A stretch of DNA of 36,137 nt from Flavobacteriales bacterium. Lineage in GTDB: Bacteria > Bacteroidota > Bacteroidia > Flavobacteriales > Flavobacteriaceae. The DNA lies in contig JAHEDS010000011.1 of the NCBI GenBank assembly GCA_024641135.1, positions 1-36,137 of the forward strand, written 5' to 3'. This document shows positions 25,406-33,841 of the stretch, piece after piece. The translations under genes and the position numbers were made by a program. How positions within the stretch are numbered: the first letter of the stretch is position 1; every line of letters begins with the position of its first letter. The notes under the pieces were generated by a model. That model did no database searches and had not been told where the DNA came from. It saw only the letters and a list, made by a program, of their open reading frames with translations.

Positions 25406-25839
25406 TGGTTGTGTTTTAATTCTTTATTTTCAAAAGATAAGTTTTTTAAATTGACGTCTACAATAAACTTTTTGTTTAAAAAGCGTCTACCTATTAAAAT
25501 AGGATATTTCATGTCGTCTCGAGTACTTAAAGTTAAATTAATACTGTATTTTTTATTAAATAATACAATAGTAGTTTTAACTTTATAACGTTGTTGTACA
25601 ACACCATTACTACTTTTTACCTTAGCAATGTCGTACGTTTTAAAGATAATTTCTTTGCCATTATAAAGCGGATGACCTTTATCATAAAAATTGCAAATCA
25701 GTATACCGTCTTTCACCTTTACTTTATGGCAATGAATTGAAGATGTGTAAGCCCCAGTGTCAATTTTTACGTCAATTTCGAATAAACCAAGCAAAGGAAA
25801 ATCTGCTTTATCTAATCTTCCAATAATTTTTTTAGGCAT
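25402..25839 (-). CDS. RimB-type retropepsin-like protease (putative ATP-dependent zinc protease family)
   Basis: A compact 145-residue protein of the family usually named putative ATP-dependent zinc protease (PF05618), whose fold is that of retroviral aspartic proteases. The active-site motif is Asp27-Thr-Gly-Ala30 in [11 protein letters not shown]; the strand [12 protein letters not shown] near residues 110-121 matches the second conserved motif. No HExxH zinc motif is present. In Pseudomonas the equivalent gene, rimB, neighbours rimK and encodes a protease acting on glutamate-modified S6. Here it is the first gene of the operon. Upstream only a degenerate -7 box (TATCTTG, complement of 25860-25866) is seen, in the 103-base divergent region shared with uvrC. 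Confidence 0.88.
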   Translation of the reverse strand: MPKKIIGRLDKADFPLLGLFEIDVKIDTGAYTSSIHCHKVKVKDGILICNFYDKGHPLYNGKEIIFKTYDIAKVKSSNGVVQQRYKVKTTIVLFNKKYSINLTLSTRDDMKYPILIGRRFLNKKFIVDVNLKNLSFENKELKHNQ

Positions 25840-25906
25840 TGTTTTTTCTAATAATCTCGCAAGATAAAAAAAACAATGTTAAATAATACCCAAATGAGAG
25901 CTAACC

Positions 25907-25937
25907 TTGAAATGTTTTTGGATATATGCTATCTTTG
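25907..25937 (+). promoter_or_regulatory. uvrC promoter
   Basis: TTG at 25907-25909, a spacer of 20 bases, then TATCTTTG at 25930-25937: the best match in the window to the Bacteroidetes promoter consensus. The box ends 5 bases before the uvrC ATG at 25943, predicting a start site at or next to the A of the ATG. Confidence 0.75.
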
Positions 25938-25942
25938 ATTCT

Positions 25943-27736
25943 ATGACTAAAACAACTTTGGAAATTCAAATACAAACGCTACCACACCAGCCTGGAGTTT
26001 ATCAATATTTTGATTCTGAAGGAACTATAATTTATGTTGGGAAAGCCAAAGATTTAAAAAAACGTGTTAGTTCATACTTTACAAAAACCCACGATAATGG
26101 TAAAACCAGAGTTTTAGTTAAAAAAATTTCCTCCATTAAACATATTGTGGTTGATACAGAAACAGATGCATTATTATTAGAAAATAATCTTATAAAAAAA
26201 TATCAGCCGCGTTATAATGTGATGCTTAAGGACGATAAGTCATATCCTTGGATTTGTATTAAAAATGAACGATTTCCCCGGGTGTTTTCAACAAGGCGTA
26301 TTATAAAAGATGGGAGTGAGTATTTTGGACCTTATACCAGCATGAAAACCGTTTCAACGTTGCTGGAATTAATTAAGGGTTTGTATCATTTACGGAATTG
26401 TAATTATGACTTATCAAACGAAAAGATTCAAAATGGTAAATATTCTGTGTGTTTAGAATATCATTTAGGAAACTGCAAAGGGGCATGTGAAGGTTATGAG
26501 ACGGAAGATGAATACAATGAAAACATTAAAGCGATAAAGGAGATTTTAAAAGGAAACTTTAAAGATTCATTATATCAATTTAAAATTCAAATGAAACAAT
26601 GTGCAGAAAACATGCATTTTGAAGACGCGCAAAAAATAAAAGAAAAAATTGAAGTACTTGAAAATTATCAGGCAAAATCGACGGTGGTTAATCCAAAGAT
26701 TAGTAATGTTGATGTGTTTTCAATAATGAGTGATGAGAGTTTTGGGTATGTCAATTTTTTGCAACTTTCATATGGCTCTATTATTAGATCACATACATTG
26801 GAAATTAAAAAAAAATTAGATGAGACCGATAAGGAATTATTGGAACTGGCTATTACTGAGATTAGACAACGATTCAACTCAAATTCAAAAGAAATATATG
26901 TGCCTTTTAAAGTAGATTTAGGTGCCGATATAAAAATTACAATTCCTAAACTCGGTGATAAAAAGCATATTTTAGAATTGTCGCTTCGCAATGCTAAATA
27001 TTACCGAATGGAGCGATTTAAACAAATAAAAATTACAGATCCAGACAGACATGTTAACAGGATTATGGCTCAAATGAAATCCGACCTGAGACTTTCAATT
27101 GAGCCACGGCATATAGAGTGCTTTGACAATTCAAATATCCAAGGAACCAATCCTGTGGCCGCTTGTGTTGTTTTTAAAAACGGAAAGCCAAGCAAAAAAG
27201 ATTACAGGCATTTTAATATAAAAACGGTTGAAGGGCCTAATGATTTTGCCTCTATGGAAGAAGTAGTTTACAGACGTTATAAAAGGTTGCTAGATGAAAA
27301 TCAACCGTTGCCGCAATTAATAATAATTGATGGAGGGAAAGGACAATTATCTTCGGCTTTAAAAATTTTAGACACTTTACAATTAAGAGGAAAAATAGCA
27401 ATTATAGGAATTGCAAAACGTTTGGAAGAATTATTCTATCCAAATGATCCAATTCCCTTATATTTAGATAAGAAAAGTGAAACACTAAAAATAATTCAAC
27501 AATTGCGAAATGAGGCACATCGATTTGGAATAGAACATCACCGCAATAGGCGTAGTAAAAATGCGTTAAACACAGAATTAGAAACGATTCCTGGGATAGG
27601 AGATAAAACAGTTGTGGAGTTGTTAAAACAATTTAAATCGGCAAGTCGTGTGGCAAAAGCTAAATTGGATGAATTAGAATCTGTGGTTGGTGTGTCAAGA
27701 GCAGAAAAAATATATAGCTATTATCATAACTCATGA
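25943..27736 (+). CDS. uvrC: UvrABC system protein C (excinuclease subunit)
   Basis: UvrC makes both incisions in nucleotide excision repair once UvrB has marked the lesion. I use the ATG at 25943; the open frame continues to a TTG at 25907, but that TTG is the -33 element of the promoter and the added residues do not look like UvrC. The resulting 597 residues are normal. In order: a GIY-YIG nuclease domain (GVY 18-20, YVG 31-33), a UVR segment (HFEDAQKIKEKIE), a C-terminal RNase H-like nuclease (HIECFDNSNIQG, IIIDGGKGQ) and a helix-hairpin-helix end (IPGIGDKTVVELL). Its stop overlaps the next ATG by ATGA. Confidence 0.97.
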   Translation: MTKTTLEIQIQTLPHQPGVYQYFDSEGTIIYVGKAKDLKKRVSSYFTKTHDNGKTRVLVKKISSIKHIVVDTETDALLLENNLIKKYQPRYNVMLKDDKSYPWICIKNERFPRVFSTRRIIKDGSEYFGPYTSMKTVSTLLELIKGLYHLRNCNYDLSNEKIQNGKYSVCLEYHLGNCKGACEGYETEDEYNENIKAIKEILKGNFKDSLYQFKIQMKQCAENMHFEDAQKIKEKIEVLENYQAKSTVVNPKISNVDVFSIMSDESFGYVNFLQLSYGSIIRSHTLEIKKKLDETDKELLELAITEIRQRFNSNSKEIYVPFKVDLGADIKITIPKLGDKKHILELSLRNAKYYRMERFKQIKITDPDRHVNRIMAQMKSDLRLSIEPRHIECFDNSNIQGTNPVAACVVFKNGKPSKKDYRHFNIKTVEGPNDFASMEEVVYRRYKRLLDENQPLPQLIIIDGGKGQLSSALKILDTLQLRGKIAIIGIAKRLEELFYPNDPIPLYLDKKSETLKIIQQLRNEAHRFGIEHHRNRRSKNALNTELETIPGIGDKTVVELLKQFKSASRVAKAKLDELESVVGVSRAEKIYSYYHNS

Positions 27737-29964
27737 AACATTATTTAATAATTATCCTGTTGTTTTTATGTGCTAATGGGTTCTCGCAAGAGCCACAGCA
27801 AGATGATGTTAAAGTTGGGTTGGTTTTAAGTGGTGGTGGTGCCAAGGGGTTAGCACATATTGGGGTACTAAAGGTTATTGACAGTTTAGGCATTCGTGTT
27901 GATTATGTTGCTGGTACAAGTATGGGTGCTATTATTGGGTCTTTATATTCTTCAGGATACTCAGGACAAGAACTTGATTCTATTTTTAGAACTTTAGATT
28001 TTAGTAATTTAATAAATGATGATTTGCCAAGAGTGTCTAAAGCGTTTTATGAACGAAATAACTCAGAACGATATGCCGCTACTTTGCCATTTGAGGATTT
28101 TAAAATTAAATTACCTTCGGCACTTTCAAGAGGTCAAAATGTGTTTGGACTCATTTCTAAGTTGACCATAGACGTCAATCAAATTAAAGATTTTAGCAAC
28201 TTACCAATTCCGTTTTTTTGTATTGCGACTGACGCCGAAACTGGTAAACAAGTCATACTAGACCAAGGTGTTTTAGCACAAGTTGTTCTTGCTAGCGGTG
28301 CTTTACCATCATTATTTCAGCCTGTGATGATTAATAACCAAATGCTTATTGATGGCGGTGTAGTAAACAACTACCCCATTGATGAACTTAAGAAAAAGGG
28401 GGTGGATGTTATTATTGGTGTAGATGTTCAGGATGGCTTAGCTTCACGTGATGAGTTGCAATCTGCTCCCGAAGTGTTAATTCAAATCAATAATTTCAGA
28501 ACTATTAATGATATGAAAGCTAAGGTGAAGAAAACAGATATTTATATCAAACCAAATATTAAAGACTTCAATGTAGTATCATTTAGTGATGGAAATAAAA
28601 TAATTAAAGCTGGAACCGAGGCGGCCATTTCAAATTACGACACCTTATTAAAACTTGCCAAGAACCAAATAATAACACCTAAAATTGAAATTAAAAATTC
28701 AAGTCATGATAGTTTAAAAATTAATACTATCGTAATTAAAGGAACTGAAAAATATTCAAGAGCCTATGTTTTAGGGAAATTAAAACTAAAGGGATACGAA
28801 AAACTGAGTTATAAAAATTTTGAAAAGGGTGTAAATAACCTAATTGCAACAAATAATTTTGACTCTTTCATATATGAATTTAAAAAATCAGAGACTCAAG
28901 AAGGCTATGATTTAATTGGGGAATTAACAGAAACAGAAACGAGTGCTTATTTAAAATTCGGACTGCATTATGATAAATTATATAAAAGTGCAGCTCTAGT
29001 AAATCTTACAAAAAAAAGATTACTTTTTGGCAATGATGTTGCCAGTTTGGATATTGTATTAGGAGACAATATTCGGTATAATTTTGAATATTTTATTGAT
29101 AAAGGGTTTTATTGGAGTGTTGGTGTAAGGTCAAGATTTAATCAATTTAACAAAAATATTAATGCACAATTATTACTTAGTGAAGAGCAACTAGTTGGTA
29201 CCGGATTAATTAAAGCAGACGCTCTATTACAAGACCAAACAAATCAATTTTATTTGCAAACTTTGATTCGAAGAGATTTTGCTTCCAGTATTGGGTTAGA
29301 GCACAAACGTTTAAAAATTAGTTCTGAAACCTTTAGCTTAAACCAAACATCAGATGCGTTTATCTTTGAAAAAACAGATTATTTAAGTGTTTTTGGGAAC
29401 ATAAAACTTGATACTTACGACAATAAATATTTTCCAAATAAAGGAGTTTATTTTGACGGCTATATTCATAATTACTTCTTTGCTTCCAAATTTAATGAAG
29501 CTTTTGAGAATTTTTCTATTGCAAAAGCAGATATGGGTTATGCCTTTAGTTTGTCAGATAAATTAGCAATTAATTTACAAACGGGAGGTGGATTTAAATT
29601 TGGAAATAGTTCAACGCGAACCTTAGATTTTGCTTTGGGTGGTTACGGGAATAATTTGATAAATAATTTCGTGCCATTTTTAGGATATGACTTTATATCT
29701 CTTATCGGTAACAGCTATGTGAAGGCTTATTTTTGTGCGGATTATGAAATTTTTAATAAACAACATATTACCTTAGAAGGAAATTGGGCCAATGTTGAGG
29801 ATAATATTTTTAAAACCGGCGAGTGGTTTACACTGCCAGATTACAGAGGGTATGCTCTAGGATACGCTATTGATACTTTTGTTGGCCCAGTGCAGGCTAA
29901 ATACAGTTATTCGCCAGAAGCTAAAACTAGCGTTTGGTACGTCAATGTTGGTTTTTGGTTTTAA
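27733..29964 (+). CDS. Patatin-like phospholipase fused to POTRA and outer-membrane beta-barrel
   Basis: A 743-residue outer-membrane protein. After a signal peptide (MKHYLIIILLFLCANGFSQ) comes a patatin lipase domain with an oxyanion loop SGGGAKG (33-39), nucleophile Ser63 in GTSMG, and catalytic Asp207 in IDGG; the Ser/Asp dyad is complete. A single POTRA-like module spans about 331-400 (INTIVIKGTEKYSR). The rest is beta-rich, ending in an aromatic residue (GFWF), as in Omp85-related barrels. The order and length are like PlpD of Pseudomonas (type Vd autotransporter). Its ATG overlaps the uvrC stop, though the functions look unrelated. The lipid substrate is unknown. Confidence 0.92.
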   Translation: MKHYLIIILLFLCANGFSQEPQQDDVKVGLVLSGGGAKGLAHIGVLKVIDSLGIRVDYVAGTSMGAIIGSLYSSGYSGQELDSIFRTLDFSNLINDDLPRVSKAFYERNNSERYAATLPFEDFKIKLPSALSRGQNVFGLISKLTIDVNQIKDFSNLPIPFFCIATDAETGKQVILDQGVLAQVVLASGALPSLFQPVMINNQMLIDGGVVNNYPIDELKKKGVDVIIGVDVQDGLASRDELQSAPEVLIQINNFRTINDMKAKVKKTDIYIKPNIKDFNVVSFSDGNKIIKAGTEAAISNYDTLLKLAKNQIITPKIEIKNSSHDSLKINTIVIKGTEKYSRAYVLGKLKLKGYEKLSYKNFEKGVNNLIATNNFDSFIYEFKKSETQEGYDLIGELTETETSAYLKFGLHYDKLYKSAALVNLTKKRLLFGNDVASLDIVLGDNIRYNFEYFIDKGFYWSVGVRSRFNQFNKNINAQLLLSEEQLVGTGLIKADALLQDQTNQFYLQTLIRRDFASSIGLEHKRLKISSETFSLNQTSDAFIFEKTDYLSVFGNIKLDTYDNKYFPNKGVYFDGYIHNYFFASKFNEAFENFSIAKADMGYAFSLSDKLAINLQTGGGFKFGNSSTRTLDFALGGYGNNLINNFVPFLGYDFISLIGNSYVKAYFCADYEIFNKQHITLEGNWANVEDNIFKTGEWFTLPDYRGYALGYAIDTFVGPVQAKYSYSPEAKTSVWYVNVGFWF

Positions 29965-30017
29965 GTTATTATAAAGAATACTTGTAATTTGTATTAGGCA
30001 GAAAATACATAATAAAT

Positions 30018-30025
30018 TACTTTTG
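30018..30025 (+). promoter_or_regulatory. -7 box for the glycosyltransferase gene
   Basis: TACTTTTG matches TAnnTTTG exactly and lies 25 bases before the ATG at 30051, predicting a leader of about 20 bases. The nearest TTG (29989-29991) is 26 bases away, slightly longer than the usual spacer. Confidence 0.5.
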
Positions 30026-30050
30026 TCATTTAAAAGTTATAATTCTTAGA

Positions 30051-31097
30051 ATGAAAGTATCTAAACGAATCAATAAAATAAGGATGCGTATAATGCATCG
30101 TTTAACCAAAAACATAGGTAATTCTTATTTAGAGACAAAAAATTATTCTGGTATTAAGCCTGAAATTAAACGAGTGTTAATTTCAAGACCAAACCATCGC
30201 CTTGGAAATCAATTACTTTTAACGCCTCTAGTACAAGAAGTTATAAATACTTTTCCAGATTGTAAAATTGATTTGTTTGTAAAAGGAGGTGTCGCTCATC
30301 CTGTTTTCGAAAATTACAAGAATGTAAATAAGATTATTCAACTTCCAAAAAAGCCATTTAGTCAAATTATAAAATATATAGCTTGTTGGTTTTCTTTAAA
30401 AAAATATGATTATGATTTAGTCATTAACGGAGATAAAAATTCTTCCTCAGGACGTTTATCTACTCAAATAGCTAAAGCAAAATTCAAAATTTTTGGAGAA
30501 GTTAATGAAACAATAAAAGACGAGTATGAAGATTATGAGCATATATCAAAATACCCAATTTATAATCTTAGAGCTTACCTTACAAAAATAGGATTTCCTC
30601 CAAATAATCAACCGGTTCCAACTTTAAATATTAAGTTGAGTGAGCAGGAACATTCTAAAGGAAAATCCATTTTAAAAGAGCTTGTAAAAAACGACAGACC
30701 AAGCATTTGCATTTATACAAATGCCACTGGGAATAAATGTTATGATGAGGTTTGGTGGACAGAACTTTATAAAAGGTTGCTTAAGGAGTTTCCTAATTAT
30801 AATGTTATAGAATTATTACCCATTGAAAATATTTCAAAAATCAATTTTGTGGCGCCCAATTTATACAGTAAAGATGTTAGAGAAATGTGCGCTTTAATTG
30901 CAAACACATCAGTTTTTATTGCGGCCGATAATGGTGTTATGCATTTAGCAAGTGCAGCTCAAATACCGGTAGTTGGGTTTTTTAAAGTCACTAAAATTAA
31001 AAAGTACAGACCTTATGGGAATGAAAGTGTTGCCTATGACACTAATGATACAAATCTTAACGATTGGTTAAAAGGCATTCACAAGATTCTTAGTTAG
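30051..31097 (+). CDS. Glycosyltransferase family 9 (heptosyltransferase-like)
   Basis: A 348-residue GT-B enzyme. The start VLISRPNHRLGNQLLLTPLV (about residues 43-62) resembles the GT9 N-terminal motif in which a loop and LLxTP bind the acceptor. Near the C-terminus, AADNGVMHLASAAQIPVVGFF is the nucleotide-sugar motif of the family (DSGxMHLAxAL..P.VALFG in heptosyltransferases). The first ~30 residues are strongly basic (KVSKRINKIRMRIMHRL), suggesting membrane association. GT9 enzymes add heptose or related sugars to the lipopolysaccharide core. The donor here is not determinable, and no other LPS gene lies beside it. It seems to be a single-gene unit with its own promoter. Confidence 0.87.
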   Translation: MKVSKRINKIRMRIMHRLTKNIGNSYLETKNYSGIKPEIKRVLISRPNHRLGNQLLLTPLVQEVINTFPDCKIDLFVKGGVAHPVFENYKNVNKIIQLPKKPFSQIIKYIACWFSLKKYDYDLVINGDKNSSSGRLSTQIAKAKFKIFGEVNETIKDEYEDYEHISKYPIYNLRAYLTKIGFPPNNQPVPTLNIKLSEQEHSKGKSILKELVKNDRPSICIYTNATGNKCYDEVWWTELYKRLLKEFPNYNVIELLPIENISKINFVAPNLYSKDVREMCALIANTSVFIAADNGVMHLASAAQIPVVGFFKVTKIKKYRPYGNESVAYDTNDTNLNDWLKGIHKILS

Positions 31098-31271
31098 TAA
31101 AATTTTACGATATTTGTGTGTGTATGAAAAATTTTAGAAATTTTTGTTACCATTTCTACACACTCTTATCAAGAGAAATCCTGAATAAGAAGGGTTTGAT
31201 ATTATAAATCAATTAAAAAGTTTAAGACTTTATTATTAAGCTTTAGTTTCTAATCTTAAAAATTAAAAAGA
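31098..31271 (+). promoter_or_regulatory. Leader region of the hmgA-hppD unit with a small ORF
   Basis: 174 bases without an established gene. A 27-codon ORF starts at ATG 31124 and stops at 31205-31207 (starts MKNFRNFCYHFYTLLS). A -7-like GATATTTG at 31109-31116 precedes it. Short hairpins occur at 31163-31175 (CTCTT/AAGAG) and 31217-31231 (AAAGT/ACTTT); neither is followed by a T-run. Whether the ORF is translated is unknown. Confidence 0.3.
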
Positions 31272-32429
31272 ATGCCATTTTATCATAAGCTAGGTAAAAT
31301 TCCAAACAAAAGGCATATACAATTCCGAAAGCCAGACGGTAGTTTGTATTACGAACAACTATTTGGAACCATTGGTTTTGATGGTATGTCTACAAATAGT
31401 TATCACGAGCAGCGACCAACACAGGTTAAAGAGATTAAGAGACAATATAATGTTGCTCCAAAAATTGCGAAGGCAAATCACATGCAGTCGTATCGATTTG
31501 TAGGTTTTCAGGTAAAACCAGAAAATGATTATTTAGAAAGTAGAAAGGCAGTTTTAACTAATAGTGATTGTACTATTATTTTAGCGGCTCCAAAACAATC
31601 TACACGCGATTATTTTTATAAAAACACGGATGCCGACGAGCTAATATTTATTCATAAAGGAACAGGGAAATTAAGAACAATGTTAGGTAATCTGGACTTT
31701 AAATACGGAGATTATTTATTAGTTCCCAGAGGTATTATTTATAAAATTGATTTTGATACTGAAGACAACAGATTGTTTATTGTTGAGTCTAGAAGGCCCA
31801 TTTATACACCCAAACGATACAGAAACTGGTTTGGGCAATTATTAGAACACTCTCCATTTTGCGAGCGTGATATACGTCAGCCATATGAATTAGAAACGTA
31901 TAATGAAAGAGGCGATTTTTTAATAAAAGTAAAAAAGCAAAATGATATTTTTGAAATGATTTATGCATCACATCCATTTGATGTGGTGGGTTACGATGGA
32001 TACAACTACCCTTATGCGTTTTCAATTCATGATTTCGAGCCAATAACAGGAAGAATTCATCAACCGCCTCCGGTACATCAAACTTTTGAGTCAGATGCCT
32101 TTGTTGTGTGTAGTTTCGTTCCAAGGCTATACGATTATCATCCACAATCTATTCCGGCACCATACAATCATAGTAATATTGATAGCGATGAGGTGTTGTA
32201 TTATGTAGATGGCGATTTTATGAGTAGAAATGATATAGCAGCTGGGCATATTTCATTACATCCGGCAGGAATACCACATGGTCCACATCCGGGAGCTGCC
32301 GAACGTAGTATTGGCCAGACAAAAACTGATGAATTAGCTGTTATGGTGGATACTTTTAAACCATTACAAGTCACTGAGGAGGCTATGAAGATTGCCGATG
32401 AAACCTATTATAAATCTTGGTTAGAATAA
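31272..32429 (+). CDS. hmgA: Homogentisate 1,2-dioxygenase
   Basis: A cytoplasmic non-haem iron(II) enzyme that opens the ring of homogentisate to maleylacetoacetate in phenylalanine/tyrosine breakdown. The 385 residues are shorter than the human protein (445) and match the compact form seen in Bacteroidota and Actinobacteria. The iron-binding region is His300-SNIDSDE307 and His336 in AGIPHGPHPG. Other marks are the two-cupin arrangement with LVPRGIIYKID and QPPPVHQTFES. The next gene encodes the enzyme that makes its substrate, 102 bases downstream, so the two form one catabolic unit. Fumarylacetoacetase and maleylacetoacetate isomerase genes are not in the window. Upstream regulation is unclear. 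Confidence 0.93.
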   Translation: MPFYHKLGKIPNKRHIQFRKPDGSLYYEQLFGTIGFDGMSTNSYHEQRPTQVKEIKRQYNVAPKIAKANHMQSYRFVGFQVKPENDYLESRKAVLTNSDCTIILAAPKQSTRDYFYKNTDADELIFIHKGTGKLRTMLGNLDFKYGDYLLVPRGIIYKIDFDTEDNRLFIVESRRPIYTPKRYRNWFGQLLEHSPFCERDIRQPYELETYNERGDFLIKVKKQNDIFEMIYASHPFDVVGYDGYNYPYAFSIHDFEPITGRIHQPPPVHQTFESDAFVVCSFVPRLYDYHPQSIPAPYNHSNIDSDEVLYYVDGDFMSRNDIAAGHISLHPAGIPHGPHPGAAERSIGQTKTDELAVMVDTFKPLQVTEEAMKIADETYYKSWLE

Positions 32430-32531
32430 ATTAATTTGAAGCATATTCCTGCTTTCGGCAGTCGCTATTTTTATGGTAAAACAAAAATGAGCTTCAACAA
32501 ATGCCTCAATCAGGGCTAAAAAAAGTAAAAA

Positions 32532-33692
32532 ATGAGTAAAGAAGTAAAATCAGTAAACTACGGTTTAGAAAAAATATTTGAAGGAGCACAGGATTTCTTG
32601 CCACTTCTAGGAACCGATTATGTAGAGTTTTATGTTGGGAATGCTAAGCAATCGGCCCATTTTTATAAAACAGCCTTCGGCTTTCAGTCTTATGCATACA
32701 AAGGGTTAGAAACAGGATCGAAAGATTCAGTAAGTTATGTTTTGAAACAAGATAAAATACGTTTGGTTTTAACAACACCCTTAAGTAGTAAATCACCAAT
32801 CAACGACCATATTGTTAAGCATGGAGACGGGGTAAAGGTTGTGGCGCTTTGGGTTGAAGATGCTAGAAATGCCTATGAAGAAACTACCAAGCGTGGAGCC
32901 AAATCATATATGGAACCAGTTGTTGAAAAAGATGAACATGGAGAAGTTGTACGAGCAGGTATTTATACTTATGGAGAAACAGTGCATATGTTTGTTGAAC
33001 GCAAAAATTATAAAGGTGCTTTTTTACCTGGTTTTAGAAAATGGGAATCAGATTATAATCCAGCAGCAGTTGGATTAAAATATATTGACCATATGGTTGG
33101 AAATGTTGGATGGGGACAAATGAATACCTGGGTTAAGTGGTATGAAGATGTTATGGGATTTGAAAATTTCTTGTCTTTTGATGACAAGCAAATTCATACG
33201 GAATATTCTGCCCTAATGAGTAAGGTGATGAGTAATGGAAATGGACGTATTAAGTTCCCAATTAATGAACCTGCCAAAGGGAAAAAACGATCTCAAATAG
33301 AAGAGTATTTAGATTTCTATGAGGGTTCTGGAGTACAACATATTGCAGTAGCTACCGATGATATTATTTCTACAGTTTCTCAATTAAAAGAAAGAGGGGT
33401 TGAGTTTTTACCTCCGCCGCCTCAAGCTTATTACGATGATATTCCAAGAAGGCTTGGTGAACATAAAAATATGATGAAGGAAGATATGAAAGAGCTTCAA
33501 AAACTATCTATTATGGTAGATGCCGATGAAGAAGGATATTTACTTCAAATATTTACAAAACCTGTTGAAGACAGGCCTACATTATTTTTTGAAATCATTC
33601 AGCGTATGGGTGCACGAGGATTTGGAGCAGGAAATTTTAAGGCTTTGTTTGAATCAATAGAAAGAGAACAAGCAAATAGAGGTACGCTTTAA
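32532..33692 (+). CDS. hppD: 4-hydroxyphenylpyruvate dioxygenase
   Basis: It converts 4-hydroxyphenylpyruvate (deaminated tyrosine) to homogentisate, the substrate of the preceding gene product. The 386 residues make two vicinal-oxygen-chelate domains; the first begins GTDYVEFYVGNAKQSAHFY and the second YIDHMVGNV. The iron ligands are all present: His187 (IDHMV), His270 (VQHIAVA) and Glu354 (FFEIIQRMGARGFG), and the C-terminal motif with GFGAGNFKALF is the gate helix region. Between hmgA and this gene are 102 bases with a spaced inverted repeat TTGAAGC/GCTTCAA (32436-32442 and 32491-32497). A terminator follows the gene. The common symbol in bacteria is hpd or hppD. Confidence 0.96.
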   Translation: MSKEVKSVNYGLEKIFEGAQDFLPLLGTDYVEFYVGNAKQSAHFYKTAFGFQSYAYKGLETGSKDSVSYVLKQDKIRLVLTTPLSSKSPINDHIVKHGDGVKVVALWVEDARNAYEETTKRGAKSYMEPVVEKDEHGEVVRAGIYTYGETVHMFVERKNYKGAFLPGFRKWESDYNPAAVGLKYIDHMVGNVGWGQMNTWVKWYEDVMGFENFLSFDDKQIHTEYSALMSKVMSNGNGRIKFPINEPAKGKKRSQIEEYLDFYEGSGVQHIAVATDDIISTVSQLKERGVEFLPPPPQAYYDDIPRRLGEHKNMMKEDMKELQKLSIMVDADEEGYLLQIFTKPVEDRPTLFFEIIQRMGARGFGAGNFKALFESIEREQANRGTL

Positions 33693-33714
33693 TAAGGGTG
33701 TATTTTTAAATTTT

Positions 33715-33750
33715 AAAAACTTCATCACGATATTTTGATGGAGTTTTTTT
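33715..33750 (+). terminator. Terminator after hppD
   Basis: Arms AAAAACTTCATCA (33715-33727) and TGATGGAGTTTTT (33736-33748) pair over 13 positions with one G-T pair, around an 8-base loop, and end in seven Ts. It is 22 bases past the hppD stop codon. Confidence 0.9.
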
Positions 33751-33765
33751 GTTTTAATACATTTG
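33735..33765 (+). promoter_or_regulatory. Promoter for the DUF3108-kynA unit
   Basis: TTG at 33735-33737, a spacer of 20 bases, then TACATTTG at 33758-33765: an exact -33/-7 match. The predicted start is near 33770, about 70 bases before the ATG at 33842. The -33 element lies inside the loop and right arm of the hppD terminator. Confidence 0.7.
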
Positions 33766-33841
33766 GAACAGTAATTGCAATTTCTAAAGGATTAACAATA
33801 AAATGTATACATTAGAGTTACAATACAATTACCCAAAATAA

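Noticed and set aside
32436-32497. Spaced inverted repeat TTGAAGC/GCTTCAA between hmgA and hppD
   Set aside because: Seven bases with a 48-base spacer is expected by chance at this composition; no T-run or binding-site pattern is associated. Noted only as a possible mRNA structure.
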